DNA of 64,000 nt from Kordiimonadaceae bacterium (GTDB lineage: Bacteria; Pseudomonadota; Alphaproteobacteria; Sphingomonadales; Kordiimonadaceae), in assembly GCA_017640725.1 (NCBI GenBank), contig JAEPQB010000004.1, forward strand, positions 1 through 64,000, given 5' to 3'. Under the pieces are notes generated by a model that saw only the letters and a program-made list of their open reading frames with translations, made no database searches and had not been told where the DNA came from. Below, in pieces: positions 45,184-54,378 of this stretch. The position numbers were made by a program, and so were the translations under genes. How positions within the stretch are numbered: the first letter of the stretch is position 1; each line of letters begins with the position of its first letter.

Positions 45184-46758
45184 GTGCATAAACTAACCGG
45201 ACTGGACGCAACTTTCCTGTATATGGAAACCGATGAAACACCGATGCATGTTTCTGGATTGCTGATTTGTGAACCACCAGAAAAAGGCAACAATCCCTAT
45301 GAGTTGTTGAAATCACAAATCGCGGCACGTGCACATGAAATTCCTTCGTTTCACAGGAAACTGATGCCAACGCCGTTTTTTGTGGATCATCCAGTTTGGG
45401 TAAACGCCGACACGATTGATTTTGACTATCACATCAAGCACGCCAGTTTGCCGGCGCCTGGTAATGTCGAGCAGTTGCGCATGATCATTCAAGGCTTGCA
45501 TTCACTTACGCTCGACCGGGACCGCCCGCTGTGGCAGTTCTATGTAATCGAAGGGCTCGAAGACGAGGAATTTGGCCTGCCAAAAGGCAGTTTTGCGCTC
45601 TACACCAAAAGCCATCACGCAAGTATTGATGGCGGTGCGGGTATTGCTGTCATGGATATTATTTCTGACCGTGAGCCAATTCCGCGGCCACCAATGCCGA
45701 AAAGCAAAATTTATTTGCAGCCTGAAAAACCGGGTATGTTCGAACTGCTTGGCAGCTCGTATGGTCGTTTTGTCCAACAGCAGGTGGATACCTTGAAAAA
45801 GGTACCAGGTGTCGTGAAAGCAATGGGGTCACTCGCCAAAGTGGCGATGGACGATAGCGCTGGCCTTGTGAAAAACCTGCAGCCCGCACCCAAAACACGT
45901 TTTAACGTCAGCATCCAAAAGCAGCGTGCCTATGGTGCGCAGACGCTTTCTTTGCCTGAGACCATTGCGTTGGCGAAGAAAACCGGAGCAACACTTAATG
46001 ATGTGGTGTTAGCCGTTTGTGGTGGTGCGTTGCGCCGCTATCTTGATGGCCACAAAGAGTTGCCAGATCGGTCACTGGTTGCCGCTGTGCCTGTGTCCCT
46101 GCGGGAATTGGGCGATGCAGCGAACACAAACCAAGTGACTGGCATGACCTGTGGCCTAGGAACCGATATTGAAGACCCGCTGGAACGATTGCAGGCGGTG
46201 CATGAAAATGCCGCCTCTTCGAAAAAGCAACTCGGCGCAGTCAAAGACGTCATTCCACAAGACTTCTCTTTCTTCGGAGCACCGATCTTGCTGTCCGCAA
46301 TGGCGCAGATGCAAAGCAAGACCGATATCGTGAACGTTATGCCGTCGCCAATAAACGTGGCTATCTCGAACGTTCCGGGTCCACGTCGTCATCTGTATTT
46401 TGCCGGAAGTAAGGTGGTGGCTCAGTTCCCTGTCTCCATTGCGACACATGGCTGCGCACTCAATATCACGCTGCAAAGCTATGTAGATCGCCTCGATTTT
46501 GGCCTGATTGCTTGCAAAATTGCGGTGCCTGACGTGCAGGACATCGCCGACTATATTGTTCAAGAGTTTGAAATCCTGAAAGCGGCAGCAGAGAAAATGG
46601 ACGCGCCCATATCAACTAGCAAAAAACAGGCAAAAGCCAAGCCAGTTGAAAAGCCTGCTGCTTCCGCGAAGAGTTCAAATGGCAAAAAACCAGCCCCTAA
46701 AGCTGCTGTGCCGCCAAAGGCAAAGTCAGGTGGTGGCAAAAGGCCAACCGTTAACTAA
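45184..46758 (+). CDS. wax ester synthase/diacylglycerol acyltransferase with basic tail
   Basis: A 524-residue WS/DGAT-family enzyme that esterifies fatty alcohol or diacylglycerol with acyl-CoA. The catalytic motif is HHASIDG (H144, H145, D149, G150). The N-terminus (LTGLDATFLYMETDETPMHVSGLLI) and NVAISNVPGPRRHLYFAG near residue 395 are family landmarks. The last ~55 residues (from ~470) are Lys/Ala/Pro-rich (KKQAKAKPVEKPAASAKSS) and are not part of the usual fold; the same composition occurs on the phasin at 39338. The start is GTG 45184 with GAGGGGA upstream. It marks wax ester or triacylglycerol storage beside PHA storage. Confidence 0.92.
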   Translation: MHKLTGLDATFLYMETDETPMHVSGLLICEPPEKGNNPYELLKSQIAARAHEIPSFHRKLMPTPFFVDHPVWVNADTIDFDYHIKHASLPAPGNVEQLRMIIQGLHSLTLDRDRPLWQFYVIEGLEDEEFGLPKGSFALYTKSHHASIDGGAGIAVMDIISDREPIPRPPMPKSKIYLQPEKPGMFELLGSSYGRFVQQQVDTLKKVPGVVKAMGSLAKVAMDDSAGLVKNLQPAPKTRFNVSIQKQRAYGAQTLSLPETIALAKKTGATLNDVVLAVCGGALRRYLDGHKELPDRSLVAAVPVSLRELGDAANTNQVTGMTCGLGTDIEDPLERLQAVHENAASSKKQLGAVKDVIPQDFSFFGAPILLSAMAQMQSKTDIVNVMPSPINVAISNVPGPRRHLYFAGSKVVAQFPVSIATHGCALNITLQSYVDRLDFGLIACKIAVPDVQDIADYIVQEFEILKAAAEKMDAPISTSKKQAKAKPVEKPAASAKSSNGKKPAPKAAVPPKAKSGGGKRPTVN

Positions 46759-46774
46759 GGCCTGCTGATTATGG

Positions 46775-46803
46775 AAAAGCCGCCTGACTGGGCGGCTTTT
46801 TTT
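46775..46803. terminator. terminator after the WS/DGAT gene, possibly bidirectional
   Basis: GCCGCC (46779-46784) / GGCGGC (46791-46796), flanked by AAAA and seven T. It lies between convergent genes and would also work, more weakly, for the minus-strand TetR gene. Confidence 0.9.
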
Positions 46804-47563
46804 ATATGTGACCTGTTTCCCGGTATTCCAGCAACAACCCTTTCAAAAAATAGCGGGTTGCACGTTCGACAATATCGTCAGTGTCGATACTGGGCGTCAG
46901 GTTTTGGAACTTGTGATCAATAAGTAGAAAAGCTGTGCCATGAACAATGGTCCACATCGGCGTGGCGATTTTTAGAGTGTGCTGCACATCAATGCCGTTG
47001 CGGTCAAGAAATGTAGCCACGCTTTTCAACAGTATAGAGAAACATGCGATGCCTTTATTGGGCGCATTTTGAGCCAAGGCATAATTGTTAATGTCGTGGT
47101 TTTTAATTTCCAACAGGTCGATCAATGATTTGCCGTTTTGACCGCTCGCATGGTCTTTAAACACTTCTTCGAGATTTATGTCTGGGCCGCCACGGTGGTT
47201 TTCGCACATCAGCCGAAACAAGGACTGATTTTCACTGGCAAACCGAACATATGTTTTCCCCATCGTGGAGATCGATTCAATCGTGCCAAGCTCTTGCCCT
47301 GCCACGTTTTTTCGCATGAGTGCGCCCATTTTGCTGAAAGCAACTTCGGTCACTTCATGCAGCAATTCAGACTTGTCGGAAAAATGGCGATAGGGTGCAG
47401 CAACACTTACGCCTGCAATCCGGCTGGCATCTTTTAGCGTAAAGCCATCAGCACCCGCTGTTGAAACGAGTTCGACAGATGCGTCGATCAACGCAGTTCT
47501 AAGGTCGCCATGATGATATCGACCAGTTGCGTTTCCTTCAGCGGATGTAGGCTTGTGTGTCAA
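46802..47563 (-). CDS. TetR-family regulator, probable repressor of the RND pump
   Basis: 253 residues from a TTG start at 47563 (AAAGG nine bases upstream); no better ATG precedes the DNA-binding domain. The helix-turn-helix is YHHGDLRTALIDASVELVSTAGADGFTLKDASRIAGVSVAAPYRHFSDKSELL. The C-terminal part is of the TetR_C_33/WHG type. It is divergent from the efflux operon at 47742, with 178 bp and nested inverted repeats between, so it probably represses the pump and itself. Confidence 0.88.
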   Translation of the reverse strand: MTHKPTSAEGNATGRYHHGDLRTALIDASVELVSTAGADGFTLKDASRIAGVSVAAPYRHFSDKSELLHEVTEVAFSKMGALMRKNVAGQELGTIESISTMGKTYVRFASENQSLFRLMCENHRGGPDINLEEVFKDHASGQNGKSLIDLLEIKNHDINNYALAQNAPNKGIACFSILLKSVATFLDRNGIDVQHTLKIATPMWTIVHGTAFLLIDHKFQNLTPSIDTDDIVERATRYFLKGLLLEYRETGHI

Positions 47564-47605
47564 ATCTTCGACCTTTTGTACGTCATTGAATGGATACTAT
47601 GCCTT

Positions 47606-47644
47606 TTTACATATTGAAATGTTAATCGGCATAACATATGTAAA
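47606..47644. promoter_or_regulatory. nested inverted repeats between TetR and RND genes
   Basis: Outer arms TTTACATAT (47606-47614) and ATATGTAAA (47636-47644), inner arms ATGTTA (47619-47624) and TAACAT (47632-47637). Likely TetR operator region for both divergent units. Confidence 0.5.
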
Positions 47645-47741
47645 TGCGACTAACATGAAGTTCAAGGGCACGCAAGCCTGACGAAACACAGTCCACAGAA
47701 ATTAGCCCGAGACATCCGGCGAGGACACAGCGAGAAGAAAA

Positions 47742-48875
47742 ATGGAAAACGAAGCAGCGATTGTAATTTCCAAATCTACAGTGAAGAAAGTAGGCGCATT
47801 CCTTGGTATTGGTGGCTTTATCGTCATTGCCACCATGAGCCTTCATCTACGTGCAGCATCGGGTGATGTGCCGCCTATGCGTTTGGTTCCAGTGTCTGTC
47901 GAAACCGTTGACCGGCAGGAAAGCTACCAGGTTAGCGAGTTTTATGCTGGCCGAGTGGAAGCCAAGCAAACTGTCAACTTATCGTTCGAGCAACCAGGCA
48001 AAGTTGAAGAAGTCCTCGTGGAAGAAGGCGATTTTGTTAAGGCAGGCGACATTGTTGCCAAACTCGACACAGCGCTTTTGCTTGCCTCCCGCGACCAAAC
48101 AAGTGGCACGGTGGCCCGGATTGCAGCACAGCTAGAACTCGCAAAACTGACAGAAGCACGCCAAAAAGAACTGTTCGAGCAGGGTCACAGCTCAGAGCAA
48201 CAATACGACGAAGCGCGCTTAAACAGACAATCCTTGGACGCTCAACTGTCCGAAACACGCGCGGCGCTGCAAAGCATTGAAATCAATATTGAAAAGTCTT
48301 CTCTGCTGGCACCGTTTGACGGTCAAATTGGCGCCCGAAGCGTTGATACAGGTGGTGTGTTGAATGCAGGAATGACTGTTGTAACCATATTGGAGACCGG
48401 CACCCAACAGGCCCGTATCAGTGTTCCTTCTAATCGTGTCGCTGTTGTTCAGGCTAGTGAGTTGTCAGTAACGTATCGTGGTACGCCTATCGCGGCCACA
48501 GTTGCTGCCATTCGCGCGGACGTTAACCCAATTACACGCACTCAAGACATTTTGCTAAACATCCAATCCGAAACCCCCATTGCATTCGGTGACCTTGTTG
48601 AACTCTCTCTCCCCGAAACACGGGTTCAACAAGGTTACTGGGTGCCTGTAGAGGCATTGGTTGAAGGTAAAAAGGGCCTGTGGAATATCTTTGCCGTGGA
48701 AGCCAATGCAGAAGGCGACCGCGTCGCACGCCGCGCTGTTGAAGTGGTTTATGCGGAAACGGGTCGCGTGTTCGTGACAGCTAATATGGGCGGCGAAGCG
48801 CGCTTGGTGGCCAATGGCACCCACCGTGTGGTTCCTGGGCAATATGTAGACACAATCGACGGCGAGGAGCAGTAA
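47742..48875 (+). CDS. RND efflux periplasmic adaptor subunit
   Basis: 377 residues of the HlyD/AcrA adaptor family. One N-terminal membrane anchor (VGAFLGIGGFIVIATMSLHL), a lipoyl half-motif (GKVEEVLVEEGDFVKAGDIVAKLDTALL), a helical hairpin (~115-180), the second lipoyl half (IEKSSLLAPFDGQIGARSVDTGGVLNAG) and a beta-barrel domain. It links the inner-membrane pump encoded next to an outer-membrane channel, which is not encoded here. Its stop is one base before the permease start, so the two are translated together. Confidence 0.9.
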   Translation: MENEAAIVISKSTVKKVGAFLGIGGFIVIATMSLHLRAASGDVPPMRLVPVSVETVDRQESYQVSEFYAGRVEAKQTVNLSFEQPGKVEEVLVEEGDFVKAGDIVAKLDTALLLASRDQTSGTVARIAAQLELAKLTEARQKELFEQGHSSEQQYDEARLNRQSLDAQLSETRAALQSIEINIEKSSLLAPFDGQIGARSVDTGGVLNAGMTVVTILETGTQQARISVPSNRVAVVQASELSVTYRGTPIAATVAAIRADVNPITRTQDILLNIQSETPIAFGDLVELSLPETRVQQGYWVPVEALVEGKKGLWNIFAVEANAEGDRVARRAVEVVYAETGRVFVTANMGGEARLVANGTHRVVPGQYVDTIDGEEQ

Positions 48876-48876
48876 T

Positions 48877-51800
48877 ATGCTGACGCTGTTTTACCGCGAA
48901 TGGCGCGTGTTTGCGCTAGCAATTGGTATTATTGTTGTAACCGGGTTGACGGCGCTTTCAACTATTGGGCGCCAGGAAGACCCAACAATCACCAACTTGT
49001 TCACCACCATCACTACGCCGTTTCCTGGTGCTAGTCCTGCGCGAGTGGAAAGCCTTGTCACGGAGAAGATTGAGGAAGAGCTCAAGAAAATAGCGGAGAT
49101 TGAGGAAATCACCTCGACGTCTCGCGAAGGGTTTTCGATTGTGGTTGTTGAACTTTCACAGTTGATCACTGACGAAGAAATCGATGTAGCTTGGTCTGAA
49201 ATCCGAGATGCGCTTTCTGATGCCGCCCGTAATTTCCCTGAAGGTGTGCCTGACCCGGAGTTCGACAATGACAAGTTTGGTGCTTACACGGCGATCAGCG
49301 TGCTCACACCTACAGACGAAGGATATGTGGAGCCTTCTCAGTTGCAGCGGTATGCAGAGTTATTGAGAGACAGGCTCAGGCAACTGCCTGGGGCACGCCT
49401 TGTTAGGTTGTTTGGCGAGCAGCAGGAAGAAGTGCTGGTAACAGTTGACGCCCGTAGACTTTCCGATTTGGGCATAACACCAGCAGCGGTCGTTGATGCA
49501 ATCCGGCGCGCAGACAGCAAAGTACGCGCGGGACAGTTGCGGGGTGACGAGAATAATTATCTTCTTGAAGTTAAAGGCGAAATCAAATCAGTCGAACGTA
49601 TTCGCCAAGTACCTCTTGTAACGCAGCAAAATGGTACCGTGGTACGTGTGAATGATGTCGCCACAGTCGAGCGCGGTACGCGTTGGCCGGTAAGCAGTAT
49701 TGGCCTTTCGAACGGCAAGCCAGCAATTCTGGTCGGCGCCACTATGGAGGAAGGTCTTCAAGTCGATGCTTGGGTCGCTGCCCTCCGCGCTGAAACGGCG
49801 GAGTTTGAAGAGACGTTGCCAGATGATATCCAGCACGCAGTGCTGTTTGATCAAAGCCAATACACGATTGACCGCCTGAGTGGTTTGACTGTGAACATCC
49901 TAATCGGCTCTAGCCTGGTTATTATTGTGCTCTTTTTCACTTTGGGCTGGCGCGGAGCTTTCATCGTTGCCTGTATTCTGCCGCTGACGACACTGCTTTC
50001 ACTGTCTGTGCTCCAGTATGCTGGCGTTCCAATTCACCAGATGTCGGTTACTGGACTGATTGTGGCACTCGGGCTGCTTGTGGACGCAGCGATTGTGATG
50101 ACCGATGACATCCGGCGCAGACTTATTGGCGGGGTGCCGCGCTTGACGTCTGTTGAGCAAGCTGTCAAACGCCTGGCCGGGCCATTGCTCGCATCCACGG
50201 TTACGACAGTGCTTGCCTTTATGCCGATGGCATTATTGCCGGGGCCTGCCGGAGACTTCGTGGGCTCGATTGCAATTTCAGTGATCGTAATGTTAATAGC
50301 GTCCTTTTTACTTGCCCTTACAATCACTCCTGCACTCGCTGGCTGGCTTTTACCGGCAAAGGGTGAGGGCAAATCGCATGCCTGGTACGCCCGCGGTGTG
50401 AAATCAGGCAAACTGGGAGTGATTTTTGAGAACACCGTTGGTTGGGCTATTGCAAACCGCGGCACTGCCATGTTTGCGGCACTGGCGCTGCCGATCATTG
50501 GTATCTTATCGTTCCCGACATTAACTTCTCAGTTCTTCCCCGGTGTGGAGCGTGATCAGTTTTATATCCAAATGAAATTGGACGGGAACGCCGCTATCGC
50601 GGAGACACAAGCGATGGCTCAACGGGCAGATGCAATAATCAAATCGCGCCCAGAAATCACATCGGTAACATGGCTTGTTGGTGAGAGTGCGCCCAGTTTC
50701 TACTATAACATGTTGTCCAATCAAGAAGGTGTAGCAGGATTTGCTGAGGCGCTTGTGACGACGACTTCAGAACAAGACACGCGCGTAGTAATCCCTGAAC
50801 TTCAAACGATGCTGGATCGTTCCGTTCCAGAAGCGCAGACGTTGGTGAAAGGGCTGTTCCAGGGCCCACCTGTTAATGCGCCAGTGGAGATACTCGTGGT
50901 GGGTCCAGATGTGAATGTGCTGCGTGACATCGGCGAGCAGGTGCGTGAGCGCATGAGCCGGGTCGCCTTCATCGAGCATACCCGCGCCACCTTCATGGGC
51001 GGAAGTCCAAAACTGGTTTTCAGTGCCAACGAAGACCAAACCAACCTGTCTGGATTGACACTGACCAGTGTGTCGCAGCATTTGGAAGCCGCTCTAGAAG
51101 GAGTGTCTGGTGGTTCTTTACTTGAAGACACGGAAGAGCTGCCCGTGCGCGTACGCTACGAAGACGAGTGGCGCGAAGACCTGAGCAGGTTGCGTTCTAT
51201 TGATATCCCGCTCGCGGGCACTGGCGAAAATCGATATCAGGCAGTGCCACTCGCAGCACTTGGTACGATCACTGTTGAGCCTTCAGAAAGCCCAGTGAAC
51301 CGCGAAAATGGAGAGCGCACAAACACAATCCAGGCATTCACGCCGAATGGCATCTTGCCACAGGTGGCACTGGAGGCGGTACAAGCTGAACTTGCACGCA
51401 ACCCGATTATTGTGCCAACCGGCTACAGTTTTGGTATCGGGGGCGATTCTGATGAGCGTGCGGGCACCGTGAACAATTTGCTTGCCCCGATCGGTCTGAT
51501 CGTCGTTTTGACCATCGCAACCATCGTGCTTACGTTTAATCGGTTCAAGCTGTCGATGATCACGGGAGTGGTAGCCATTTTGTCCATGTGCATGAGCTTG
51601 CTTGCGCTGGAGATATTTGCATACCCATTTGGCATTCAGGCACTGATCGGCGTGATTGGCTCCATCGGTGTATCAATCAATGCGGCAATTATCATTTTGA
51701 CTGCGTTACAGCAGGATGCTGAAGCAATGGCGGGTGATTTGAAGCGCATTCGTGAGATTGTAGTTGAGTCTAGCCGTCACATTATCTCCACCACGACTAC

Positions 51801-51993
51801 AACGTTCGGCGGATTTTTGCCTCTCATCATTGAAGGTGGTGGGTTTTGGCCACCGTTTGCCATGTCAATCGCGGGCGGTGTGTTGTTGTCGACGATCATC
51901 TCTCTGTATTTCACGCCGGTTGCCTTCACCATGACCGTGGCTGGGCGTCGTCAGCAGGCGGCCCCAGAGCTACAAGTGGTGGCTGCCGAATAA
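48877..51993 (+). CDS. RND efflux permease with altered proton-relay residues
   Basis: 1038 residues, about 12 helices and two large periplasmic loops, the HAE-type RND plan. Landmarks: TTITTPFPGASPARVESLVTEKIEEELKKI near the start and duplicated transmembrane blocks. In helix 4 the usual DD pair reads LLVDAAIVMTDD (D403, A404), and in helix 10 the usual Lys is Asn (IGVSINAAI, N935). Relative to AcrB D407/D408/K940, one Asp and the Lys are replaced, so the relay differs. Substrates are unknown (drugs, bile salts or lipids are possible). It is co-transcribed with the adaptor and probably repressed by the divergent TetR protein. Confidence 0.9.
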   Translation: MLTLFYREWRVFALAIGIIVVTGLTALSTIGRQEDPTITNLFTTITTPFPGASPARVESLVTEKIEEELKKIAEIEEITSTSREGFSIVVVELSQLITDEEIDVAWSEIRDALSDAARNFPEGVPDPEFDNDKFGAYTAISVLTPTDEGYVEPSQLQRYAELLRDRLRQLPGARLVRLFGEQQEEVLVTVDARRLSDLGITPAAVVDAIRRADSKVRAGQLRGDENNYLLEVKGEIKSVERIRQVPLVTQQNGTVVRVNDVATVERGTRWPVSSIGLSNGKPAILVGATMEEGLQVDAWVAALRAETAEFEETLPDDIQHAVLFDQSQYTIDRLSGLTVNILIGSSLVIIVLFFTLGWRGAFIVACILPLTTLLSLSVLQYAGVPIHQMSVTGLIVALGLLVDAAIVMTDDIRRRLIGGVPRLTSVEQAVKRLAGPLLASTVTTVLAFMPMALLPGPAGDFVGSIAISVIVMLIASFLLALTITPALAGWLLPAKGEGKSHAWYARGVKSGKLGVIFENTVGWAIANRGTAMFAALALPIIGILSFPTLTSQFFPGVERDQFYIQMKLDGNAAIAETQAMAQRADAIIKSRPEITSVTWLVGESAPSFYYNMLSNQEGVAGFAEALVTTTSEQDTRVVIPELQTMLDRSVPEAQTLVKGLFQGPPVNAPVEILVVGPDVNVLRDIGEQVRERMSRVAFIEHTRATFMGGSPKLVFSANEDQTNLSGLTLTSVSQHLEAALEGVSGGSLLEDTEELPVRVRYEDEWREDLSRLRSIDIPLAGTGENRYQAVPLAALGTITVEPSESPVNRENGERTNTIQAFTPNGILPQVALEAVQAELARNPIIVPTGYSFGIGGDSDERAGTVNNLLAPIGLIVVLTIATIVLTFNRFKLSMITGVVAILSMCMSLLALEIFAYPFGIQALIGVIGSIGVSINAAIIILTALQQDAEAMAGDLKRIREIVVESSRHIISTTTTTFGGFLPLIIEGGGFWPPFAMSIAGGVLLSTIISLYFTPVAFTMTVAGRRQQAAPELQVVAAE

Positions 51994-52010
51994 CTGAGGA
52001 AATGGCGAGC

Positions 52011-52042
52011 AAAAAGCCGGCCTGTGATGGGCCGGCTTTTTT
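52011..52042. terminator. bidirectional terminator between the RND permease and hydrolase genes
   Basis: GCCGGCC (52016-52022) / GGCCGGC (52030-52036) with five A before and seven T after, between convergent genes. Confidence 0.92.
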
Positions 52043-53415
52043 TATTCTGCTTTTGCTTTGTGCATTTGAAGGCCTAAAGCCCAGCGCCTTTGAAACCCTT
52101 TCCAGTAGGCTTTGCCGTCTTGGTCGCCAGAACTGTATGTGCCGCCTGTGTATCCTCCTGGTGGGATCGGCCATTCGCCTTCATTTGAACGCGTGGGCTG
52201 AACATCTAGGTAGCTCCCCGCTTCCCCGTCTCCTTTAAGATGCATATTCATAAAGGCTGTGATGAAATGCTGGTTGATGCCAACCACGCGGTCGCGGCGC
52301 CAAACAGGTTCGTTGAACCAGTCTGTCATATCAAAATAGTCATGTGAAAAGGGCGGCTCTGGATTGCCGCCAATGCTGTGGCGACCGTTTTCGTATACCA
52401 GCATGTGTCGATCAGCACCTGTTGTACCTTCAAATAACCATTTAATACCGTCCTCATAGCCTGATACATCGTCATGGTCGCCGGCAATGAACAGAAGCGG
52501 TGTATCAATGCTTTTAAGGCTTTCTGGTGACCAGGCCCGATTAATCGGCGCTGCCCCCCAAGGTGCAATCGCAACAACTGCCTTTAGGGCAGGGTGAGGC
52601 TCAAGGAACTGCTCATTGTCCAACATGCCCGCAAGCATAGGGGCAGGAATTTGGTTCAGGCTCGGGCTTTGGTGCATATATCCGGCACCGGCAGAGGCCA
52701 TGGCGCCAAAGCCCCCCATGGAGTATCCAATTAAGCCGATTTGATCGGCGTTTATGATGGTTCCCAACCCTTCCCCAGAGCCGGCAAGAGCCACCAATTG
52801 CTCGATCACAAAGCGTTGGTCGCGCATTCGGTTCAACATGGTGTCACCGAATGACAAGTTGAAAGTCGGCAAGTCCGTGTAGGGCAAGTCGTTGTGCTCA
52901 ATAGATGCAACGACATAGCCCTTGCTCGCTAGGTTTTCTCCCAAATAGCTCAGGAAGTTGGCCCAGTTTCCATAGCCATGGGATATCACAATTAATGGGA
53001 ACTGGCCTTCGGAAACCGGGGCGGCACCCTCGGTCGCCATGCCCTTAAACTGGTATGTTTCGGGAACTTCAGACGGCCGCGTGCCCGGCCGAAAGTTGAG
53101 CTTGCCGGTATAAACAGCTCCTTCGCCTTTTTCCTGAGTTGGATACCAGATCGAAACCGGTACATTTCGTTCTGCAATTGGGTTTCGACCGGCTAAAGCT
53201 TCGGCAATGTTGGGGCGGGCAGGGTCCGTAAACTGCATCTGGACAACACCCACATTGTACGAACCTAGTTTCGCGAGCTCCGGCGCGTCAGCATTTGGAA
53301 TGCTGTATGGCCGCTGCTCAGTGGCATCAAAAACACTTTGGGCCGAAGCGACTGTTGAGTGTTGGCTTATCGACATGGTTATTCCTGCAATGAGAACGAA
53401 GAATTTATGCATCAT
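52042..53415 (-). CDS. exported alpha/beta hydrolase (dienelactone/PAF-acetylhydrolase-like)
   Basis: 457 residues with a signal peptide (MMHKFFVLIAGITMSISQHSTVASAQ). The core is an alpha/beta hydrolase: oxyanion motif VISHGYGNW, nucleophile motif GYSMGGFGAMAS, an acidic residue in FIAGDHDDVSGYEDG and a histidine in NGRHSIGG. The plan resembles the Isoform II platelet-activating-factor acetylhydrolase and dienelactone hydrolase groups, which cut small esters. The substrate is unknown. It is located in the periplasm or outside. It converges with the RND operon at a shared terminator. Confidence 0.8.
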   Translation of the reverse strand: MMHKFFVLIAGITMSISQHSTVASAQSVFDATEQRPYSIPNADAPELAKLGSYNVGVVQMQFTDPARPNIAEALAGRNPIAERNVPVSIWYPTQEKGEGAVYTGKLNFRPGTRPSEVPETYQFKGMATEGAAPVSEGQFPLIVISHGYGNWANFLSYLGENLASKGYVVASIEHNDLPYTDLPTFNLSFGDTMLNRMRDQRFVIEQLVALAGSGEGLGTIINADQIGLIGYSMGGFGAMASAGAGYMHQSPSLNQIPAPMLAGMLDNEQFLEPHPALKAVVAIAPWGAAPINRAWSPESLKSIDTPLLFIAGDHDDVSGYEDGIKWLFEGTTGADRHMLVYENGRHSIGGNPEPPFSHDYFDMTDWFNEPVWRRDRVVGINQHFITAFMNMHLKGDGEAGSYLDVQPTRSNEGEWPIPPGGYTGGTYSSGDQDGKAYWKGFQRRWALGLQMHKAKAE

Positions 53416-53598
53416 TTTTGGCCTTTTTCCCCCAATCGCGTCAAATCATCAGGATTTCTGCGATTTCTCTATGCTTATCACTTGCACTGAGCCGAAATAA
53501 AGTGTTGTTTGAGCCCCTACAGAAGTACACGTGGGATAGGGAGTTGTGGAGCACCTGAATGTGTACAAACTTCAACTAATTCAAAGTATGAGATTTTA

Positions 53599-54369
53599 AT
53601 GACTGGTAATCATGTTGCTGTGACTGCTGAGCAGCACAAAAATACGAAAATTCGCCGCGATGTTGGTTTTGGCTACGCCGAGAAGGTGCATGTTGTTCCT
53701 ATCGTAATGAATGAGTTTGCTGACGTAGCCGCCAATTGCCCGATTATTTTCGTGAAAGAAGAAAATGGTGAGCGTTTGCGTGTTGCTGCCATGATGGGTT
53801 TGGATGTTGAGAAAAACCTCATGGTTAAAGACAACGAATGGCAAGGCACTCATGTACCAATGAACCTGGGTCGGGTTCCATTCTCATTTGTTCCAATTGG
53901 TGACGGCAAGGCGCTAGGTACTGCAGTTGACATGGATAGTGATCTTGTAAGTGAAACGGAAGGCGAGCCATTGTTTGACGAGGCAGGCGAGCCGACTGAA
54001 TATTTGAAAAACGTGAACCAGTTCCTTGGCAACCTGTTTAACGGCGAGATTGCCACAAAAAGATTTACTGATGCGCTCAGCCAAAGTGACCTGTTGCGTG
54101 AGTTCAAGTTGCTAATGACAGGCGAAGACGGCACCCGTCGTGAGCTCGTAGGCCTTTATACTGTGGAACCAAAACTGCTGCAGGAACTGCCGCATGACAC
54201 CATTCTGGAGTATCACAAAGATGGCATCCTGGCAGGTCTTCACATTGCGATCCAGTCGATGTCGCAGGTAAAACGCCTGGTGCGTTTGCACAACGCGATG
54301 GGTGAAAACCGGATTTCTGCTGTGAATCTGGAAATCGTTAATGGTGATCAAACGGTTGTAACGAGCTAA
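53599..54369 (+). CDS. SapC-family protein
   Basis: 256 residues from ATG 53599; longer upstream starts add an unlikely leader. VHVVPIVMNEFADVAANCPIIFVKEENGERLRVAAMMGLDVEKNLMV is the typical SapC core (PF07277), and FNGEIATKRFTDALSQSDLLREFKL belongs to the family C-terminus. The name comes from a surface-array locus protein of Campylobacter, but the proteobacterial family has no clear role. It has no signal peptide. Glycerol kinase follows after 9 bp, so the two are probably one transcript; a link to glycerol use is only contextual. Confidence 0.82.
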   Translation: MTGNHVAVTAEQHKNTKIRRDVGFGYAEKVHVVPIVMNEFADVAANCPIIFVKEENGERLRVAAMMGLDVEKNLMVKDNEWQGTHVPMNLGRVPFSFVPIGDGKALGTAVDMDSDLVSETEGEPLFDEAGEPTEYLKNVNQFLGNLFNGEIATKRFTDALSQSDLLREFKLLMTGEDGTRRELVGLYTVEPKLLQELPHDTILEYHKDGILAGLHIAIQSMSQVKRLVRLHNAMGENRISAVNLEIVNGDQTVVTS

Positions 54370-54378
54370 GGCACAATC

